From positions 46,445,908 through 46,509,907 of the forward strand of contig CM070904.1 of the NCBI GenBank assembly GCA_036417435.1: 64,000 bases of DNA. The letters are read 5' to 3'. This document shows positions 59,175-64,000 of this stretch, piece by piece (position 1 is the first letter of the stretch; each line of letters begins with the position of its first letter). The translations under genes and the position numbers were made by a program. Below the pieces are notes generated by a model. The model was not told the DNA's origin, did no database searches, and saw nothing but the letters and a program-made list of their open reading frames with translations. The DNA comes from Inia geoffrensis. Lineage: Eukaryota; Chordata; Mammalia; Artiodactyla; Iniidae.

Positions 59175-59860
59175 ATCACAAAACTCTTTAGAGGAAAATA
59201 TATAAATAGTCTTTGTAGCTTTGGATTAGGCAAGAATTTCTTAAGAGGACAAAAAAAGCACTAATCGTAAAAGGAGATAAATGATAAATTGGATATATTA
59301 AAGCTAAGAACCTCTACTAATGAACATATTACAGTAAAAGAGTAAAAAGCAACCTACAAATGAAAAAAAGGATCATTATTGCAACATATATATTAAAAGG
59401 AAACTTGTATCCAGAATATAAAAACAACTCCTACAAATCAGTAAGAAAAGGACAAACACCCTAATAGAAGAATTAGCAAAAGTTTTGCACAGGTGCTTCC
59501 AAAGAATATCACACAGCAATCAGCTACACAAATGAAAATTTGAGTGAAATAAGCCCAGCAGTTAAAAAGTATATACTCTAAGTTTCCTTTTATATAAAGA
59601 TCAAAAGTAGGCAAAACTAAGAAGACAGAATGTTGATTATCCTTGGTGGGGTGAGGTGGGTAGTGAGCAGAAGGGAGCCTCAGAGGGCTTCTGGAGTGCT
59701 GATGATGTTGAGTTTCTTGATTTGGGTGTGGTTACAGGAGTTTGCATTCAGTTTGTGACAATTCATTGAACTTTATATGCAAACGCAATCGTATACATAC
59801 ACACACATAAACACAAAAACTATTTAAAATGTATTTTATGCATATATAATTGAGCAAGAG
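59175..59860 (+). mobile_element. old L1 (L1M-type) 3' part, internally deleted
   Basis: Sense L1 phrases: 'tttggattaggcaagaattt', 'atgataaattggatatatta', 'cttgtatccagaatataaaa', then a jump to the last part: 'gatgttgagtttcttgattt' and 'ttgtgacaattcattgaact'. Several hundred bases of the ORF2 end are missing between about 59440 and 59640. The SINE upstream probably inserted into this copy. Confidence 0.7.
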
Positions 59861-61196
59861 AGAAACCAATTTTTAAATGCATTTAAAAAGATATGCTGAA
59901 ATGTTTTATCTTAATGGTGCTGTCATTGACACAACAGTGGACTATATTACTGTCCCATTCTCAGACAGGTCCCTTTGGCACTGAAATACAATTCAGTCAA
60001 TTCAGAATTTGAAGACATGAGCATTAGGGAAAGACTAATTGGATACAATAACAAATTTGCTAAATAAAACAAATGTCATCCACATTTTCCTACTGTCAAT
60101 TACTGACTCCCGTTAATTACTGTCAAACACTATGCAATATGCAGCTTCCTCATATTTTAGCTTGGGCAGGCCAAGATGGAGATGGAGGGAACCTGGTGTA
60201 CTGCAATCAATGTGTGATTAGATTTAATCTGCTTGGTAAAAGGGCTTTGCAACTGAGTCATGTCCTTTAGGAAATAAATACTATAGAACATGAAATTTGA
60301 GGAAACAAGCAATAGCAAGTTGAAATGTATATTTGTGCACTTGATACTCTTCCAACAAAGATCAGAGAATGAGCCCTGTCCCAGAGGGTGAGACTGCTTG
60401 GTTTGCCAGTGTTTTTTAATTCTGTGGCTGCTGAACAACTTCTTCTACAGCTGATGTTTTCTCCTTAAGTGACATTTCATCATCCAGTGCCCTAAGATAG
60501 TCACCCTGTTTTCCCTTAATTGATACTTGTATGCAAGAGGCGGAAAATGGCTCAGCATTTCTTGCTAGATTAGTTCAAAACTGACAGAGGAAACAGAGAA
60601 AAGATTGCACTACTTATGCCCCTTATGGTTCGCCTGTGTATCTAAGGAGATTGCCATTTCATAAAATTTCTTATGCTGCCTGAACATAATTACAATAATG
60701 CAGGCATTTTGTTCCTATTTGCTTTTCTATTTTTACTGCTTACGTGATCACCAGAGGAAAATTCAGAAGCAGTTTCACTAATCTTAACTTTATTTTCTTT
60801 TATGCCCTTAATAAGATGTAATTGTACCCTTAGACCTCCCTTTCGTAAATGTTTCATTTTGTCATTCCGGTGAAGCCTTTACCTTTCTCTTCATTTGATT
60901 GGTAACAAGAAGCATTAAACATGTACCTGGAAGTTGAAAGTGAGGTTCCTGAAGTTTTTCTCCCAGGTCATGGGGTGCTCTTTTCATAAGATTAGTGTTT
61001 ACAAATAGATGCTGTGATATTTATTCTGATTTAAAGTTAATTAAGAAGCATCCCATGAGAATTGACCTGTTCATTGTGCAGCCTCAGTGGCTGGAGATCC
61101 ATTCTTCTGGGTCCTTTCCACCAAGTCTTTTGGAAAGGGATTATGCCTTCAACAAAGTCATCAACATTTCCAGGGATCTATAAGAGCCCACTTTTT
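59861..61196. other. longest nearly repeat-free block, no gene seen
   Basis: No repeat, exon or frame of note. The segment 60100-60270 holds clustered homeodomain-type words: two 'ttactg' repeats after caatt/ttaat (60095-60122), 'gtgtgattagatttaatctg' (60211-60230), and an AP-1-type TGAGTCA (60254-60260). This could mark a conserved enhancer, but motifs of this size occur by chance in AT-rich DNA. Confidence 0.35.
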
Positions 61197-61590
61197 CTCT
61201 TTATGATTTTATTTTAGAACTTATTTATTTTATTTTATTTTTTGATTTTTTTTTTTGGCTGCGTTGGGTCTTTCTTGCTGCACACGGGCTTTCTCTAGTT
61301 GCGGTGACCGGGGGCTACTCTTTGCGTGGTGCGCGGGCTTCTCATTGTGGTGGCTTCTCTTGTTGAGGAGCAGGGGCTCTAGGCATGCGGGCTCAGTAGT
61401 TGCAGCACATGGGCCCTAGAGCACAGGCTCAGTAGTTGTTGCTCATGGGCTCTAGAGCGCAGGCTCAGTAGTTGTGGAGCACGGACTTACTTGCTCCACG
61501 GCATGTGGGATCTCCCCGGACCAGGGATCAGACCCATGTCCCCTGCACTGGCAGGCAGATTCTCAACCACTGTGCCACCAGAGAAGTCCC
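61197..61590 (-). repeat. CHR-type SINE, long form, with TSD and extended tail
   Basis: Duplications AAGAGCCCACTTTTT at 61182-61196 and 61591-61605 define the insertion. The complement of the long-form body runs from 'ggctgcgttgggtctttctt' (61257) to 'caccagagaagtccc'. Between the left duplication and the body lie about 60 bp: first a non-simple piece (ctctttatgattttatttta), then a T-rich tail. Confidence 0.95.
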
Positions 61591-61639
61591 AAGAGCCCAC
61601 TTTTTTTAAATAGAGCTGCAAGTTTCTCCTAATCCGGCC

Positions 61640-61975
61640 CTAATCAACTATCTCTCCCTAGGTTTACCAACTAGCCACCCCCACTCTGTCATTTGTTGTG
61701 GATGTTCACTTTGCTTTTCCTTAAATCTTGTGATCTCAGCTTGCACTGCCCTTGATATCCCTTCTCTGCCTTTTGGATCCTATTTATCATACAACATCAA
61801 GTTCAATGTCACCTTCACCTGGAAATTGCCCTCAGTCCCATTCTCCATTGCACTCTTATCAGACTTCATTGTAAGCAAGCATGCTTATGTCTAACTCTAC
61901 CCCAGAATTCTTAACAATTTTTGTAGAAACTGTGGGACCTAGCAAGTCAGTTTCTCAGGGTAGAGGCTCAATAAT
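61640..61975 (+). mobile_element. possible L2 3'-end fragment
   Basis: 'caagttcaatgtcaccttca', 'cctggaaattgccctcagtc' and 'cattgcactcttatcagact' loosely follow the L2 3' region in sense order. The characteristic terminus is only faintly seen ('agaggctcaataattatttg'). Confidence 0.4.
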
Positions 61976-63689
61976 TATTTGAAATATAAAACCAGTTGCT
62001 TTGCTCCCAGTAGGTTGGAGACTAATGGGCTAAGGCGCTCAGGGGATGAGAGGTAGCAACAAGATACCAAGGTGGCCTACCACACAGTTTTGGTCAGTAC
62101 TTATTCTACTTAAAACATATTTTATATTTTACTTGTCATTTTTACCATTTAGGATACCCATATGCAATGACAATAACTATTACAGTTTATCCATGCAGAT
62201 GATCTGCCAGACTTTGTCAGTAAATGCAGTCTATCACCCAGATTTCCTGATATATGTTAACTAAATGCAAAGCCTTATTATCACATTTCCTATATATAAT
62301 ACCTGCCAAAGTCAAAGACAGTGTTACCCAATGGGGTGGCTATGGTCAAATTCCTTTACTGTGATCTTCCTTTCTCATTATATTTGACATTTTTGAAACT
62401 GAATTTTACTGTACTCTCTCCGCTTCTGAAAGTGGTCTGGGAAATAAGACTTAATAGAGATGTAGAAGCCACAGGGAAAAAAGAAAAGGAGGGTGAACTG
62501 GGAGGAAAGTGAAATTAAAATGTTATTTTGGTAAATGGATGCTCTGGTGGAGACGGCAAACAATTGCAATGCAAGTTAATTACTGACCTGTCAGGCAAGT
62601 GTAGGACAGAGGTTGTGCCACACATTACTGGAGCTACCACTGCCACAAGTCATTTCCACAGGGGAACAAACAGACCGTGCTCTACCACAGATGAGTAGAA
62701 GACCTTTCCAGGGGACAGAAATGAGTTTCTCAGAGATAGCATATTCATCTGTGGAGTTTCCACACACTCTTACTAGACCTGGAGAAACAACTCATCTTAC
62801 ACATTCCGGAAAGGGAATGGGGTCATATTGCCACAGAGGGTTCCTGTGTGTTAAGGCAGAGAGGACCTTGGTGGTGACCAGACAGCTCAGTGCCACACAG
62901 GGAAAACCCAGGGTAAGACCCATGGAATGGGAAAACACTGGGGCACACTCAGTGCTTATCTCTGAGACAGCTCTCCTCACAAAGTCTTTAGTGAGAATCC
63001 ATGTCAGGCAAGAGCGTCCTTCTATTCAGAGGAAAAAATGTTAAGCACCTGAAGAAAGCTGAAACTCCAGGGAGATGTTCTCTATTGTTAGAACACAGAG
63101 CCCTGCTAAATTGCAAGATGGTCAAAAATGTGGTCATTTTTTAAAAATAAGCAATAAAGAAAAGGGTTATCTGAAATGGAAATATGGTATTATTCATATT
63201 TTTTAAAATTTTGTATGATTTTCCAAGTATACTTTAATGTTGGCCTCAAAAGGTATGAAAAGCATTGCTTCTTTGCAGCCTCTAACTTATGAAATATCCA
63301 TCGTTCATTGGCCCTTAGAACCACTGGGCAGAGCAAGTTATACATACTCTTTTTAAAATAAGAACTAAATTAGGTCAAAGACATTCCTACTGATAATGCT
63401 TTCCTAAGCTATGTACTCTGGCATTACCTAGGTTCTATATTTGTTTTCCATTTCTATATTCTGCAAATACTTATTCAGTCTTTATTGTTTTGTCAGAAAG
63501 CACAGGGACATTTATAAATGATTAAATAGAAAGACTTACATGATCTGTACTTAATATGGATGCACTTTGATCATTTTATCTACCTGATCTCTGTCAGATT
63601 TCCTTTGGAATTCTTGTTACCTTGTTTTTCTAGACACAGTTGCCACTTGACTTGGCGGTCTATGACTAAAGCAAGGATGTTTGGAGATG
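61976..63689. other. unassigned block with a 143-codon frame
   Basis: I do not recognise any gene. A 143-codon frame (62613-63044, plus) is the longest outside known repeats in this part. Its translation has no domain, membrane segment or signal peptide I recognise and no Kozak-type context that stands out. The DNA 62600-63060 is GC-richer than both sides, which lengthens chance frames, and could be an unnamed LTR or an old repeat. Confidence 0.35.
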
Positions 63690-63825
63690 CAGGACTTGAG
63701 CTCTGTCCTGGGACTACTTTGAACAGGTTGTGGCACCTTGGGGAAGAGTCTGTATCCTTGAACTTCAATTTTCTCTGCTCTGTAGCATGTAGATAATATC
63801 ATAGTGCCTATTCAGTTTCTACTAA
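63690..63825 (+). repeat. probable MIR fragment
   Basis: 'gggactactttgaacaggtt', 'gtggcaccttggggaagagt', 'tgaacttcaattttctctgc' and 'tagataatatcatagtgcct' follow the MIR core in sense order, with strong divergence. Confidence 0.5.
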
Positions 63826-64000
63826 CTCAAATAATTCTTAATATATTTTTATTTTAATGTTGCTCATGGGAAAAAGATGTCAGAAACACACTTTCTACCT
63901 CAAAAGGGCAAGCTGCTGAGCCTTAGTGTAATTAACAGAGTGCAACAAATAATTGACAGAGCAGCTTTGAAATTTATGATTAGATGAAATATCACATTCA

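Overview
This window is nuclear DNA of a mammal, almost certainly a cetacean and most likely a toothed whale. The decisive evidence is about fifteen copies of the tRNA-Glu-derived CHR-type SINE, known from whales, hippos and ruminants. They occur in a short form of about 200-230 bp and a long form of about 250-390 bp. An artiodactyl-type L1, a mariner-like palindrome of the type seen in artiodactyl genomes, and the pan-mammalian repeats MIR, L2, old L1, Tigger and Charlie agree with this. The sequence is AT-rich, with long A/T tails and (CA)n and (TA)n tracts.

No protein-coding gene is clearly present, and no tRNA or rRNA gene, CRISPR array or prokaryotic feature was found. The window reads as intergenic or deep intronic DNA. 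Nearly all longer open frames lie inside SINEs, L1 or L2 copies. Three places keep some chance of being genic: an unrecognised 103-codon frame on the minus strand (13138-13449), a strong splice-donor motif downstream of a G-quadruplex-prone C tract (40401-40589), and an unrecognised 143-codon frame (62613-63044).

Layout: 1-9 kb holds an old L1 ORF1 relic with a mariner MITE inside it, MIRs, a long CHR SINE, a short L1 piece, a transposase-less Tigger1 and a Charlie/hAT relic. 10-17 kb holds an antisense L1 ORF2 piece, the orphan frame, MIRs, an antisense L1 3' end with target-site duplication, and an L2 broken by a SINE. 19-27.5 kb holds a head-to-tail SINE pair, a possible CTCF site, an antisense L2 and three more antisense SINEs. 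27.8-30.6 kb is one L1 with its 5' end, ORF1 C-terminal half and 3' end but almost no ORF2. 33.5-38.1 kb holds L2 copies, one with a recognisable reverse-transcriptase relic, then antisense L1 and MIR. 38.6-40.6 kb holds a possible solo LTR and the GC-richer stretch. 42.5-46.9 kb holds a SINE, an old repeat, a Tigger-type transposon carrying a SINE, and an L1ME-like 3' end. 47.7-53.6 kb holds L2 copies, an AT palindrome cluster, and the best nested structure (MIR split from its flank by L1, itself hit by two SINEs). 57.5-61.6 kb holds three SINEs, a MER5-like relic, an L1 3' end and the longest nearly repeat-free block (59.9-61.2 kb).

The elements do not form a pathway. What the window records is a stack of insertions of different ages: L2/MIR/Charlie/old L1, then Tigger and artiodactyl L1, then long and short CHR SINEs. 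I did not find a convincing undescribed system. Family names come from recalled consensus patterns and need a RepeatMasker/Dfam run for exact boundaries.
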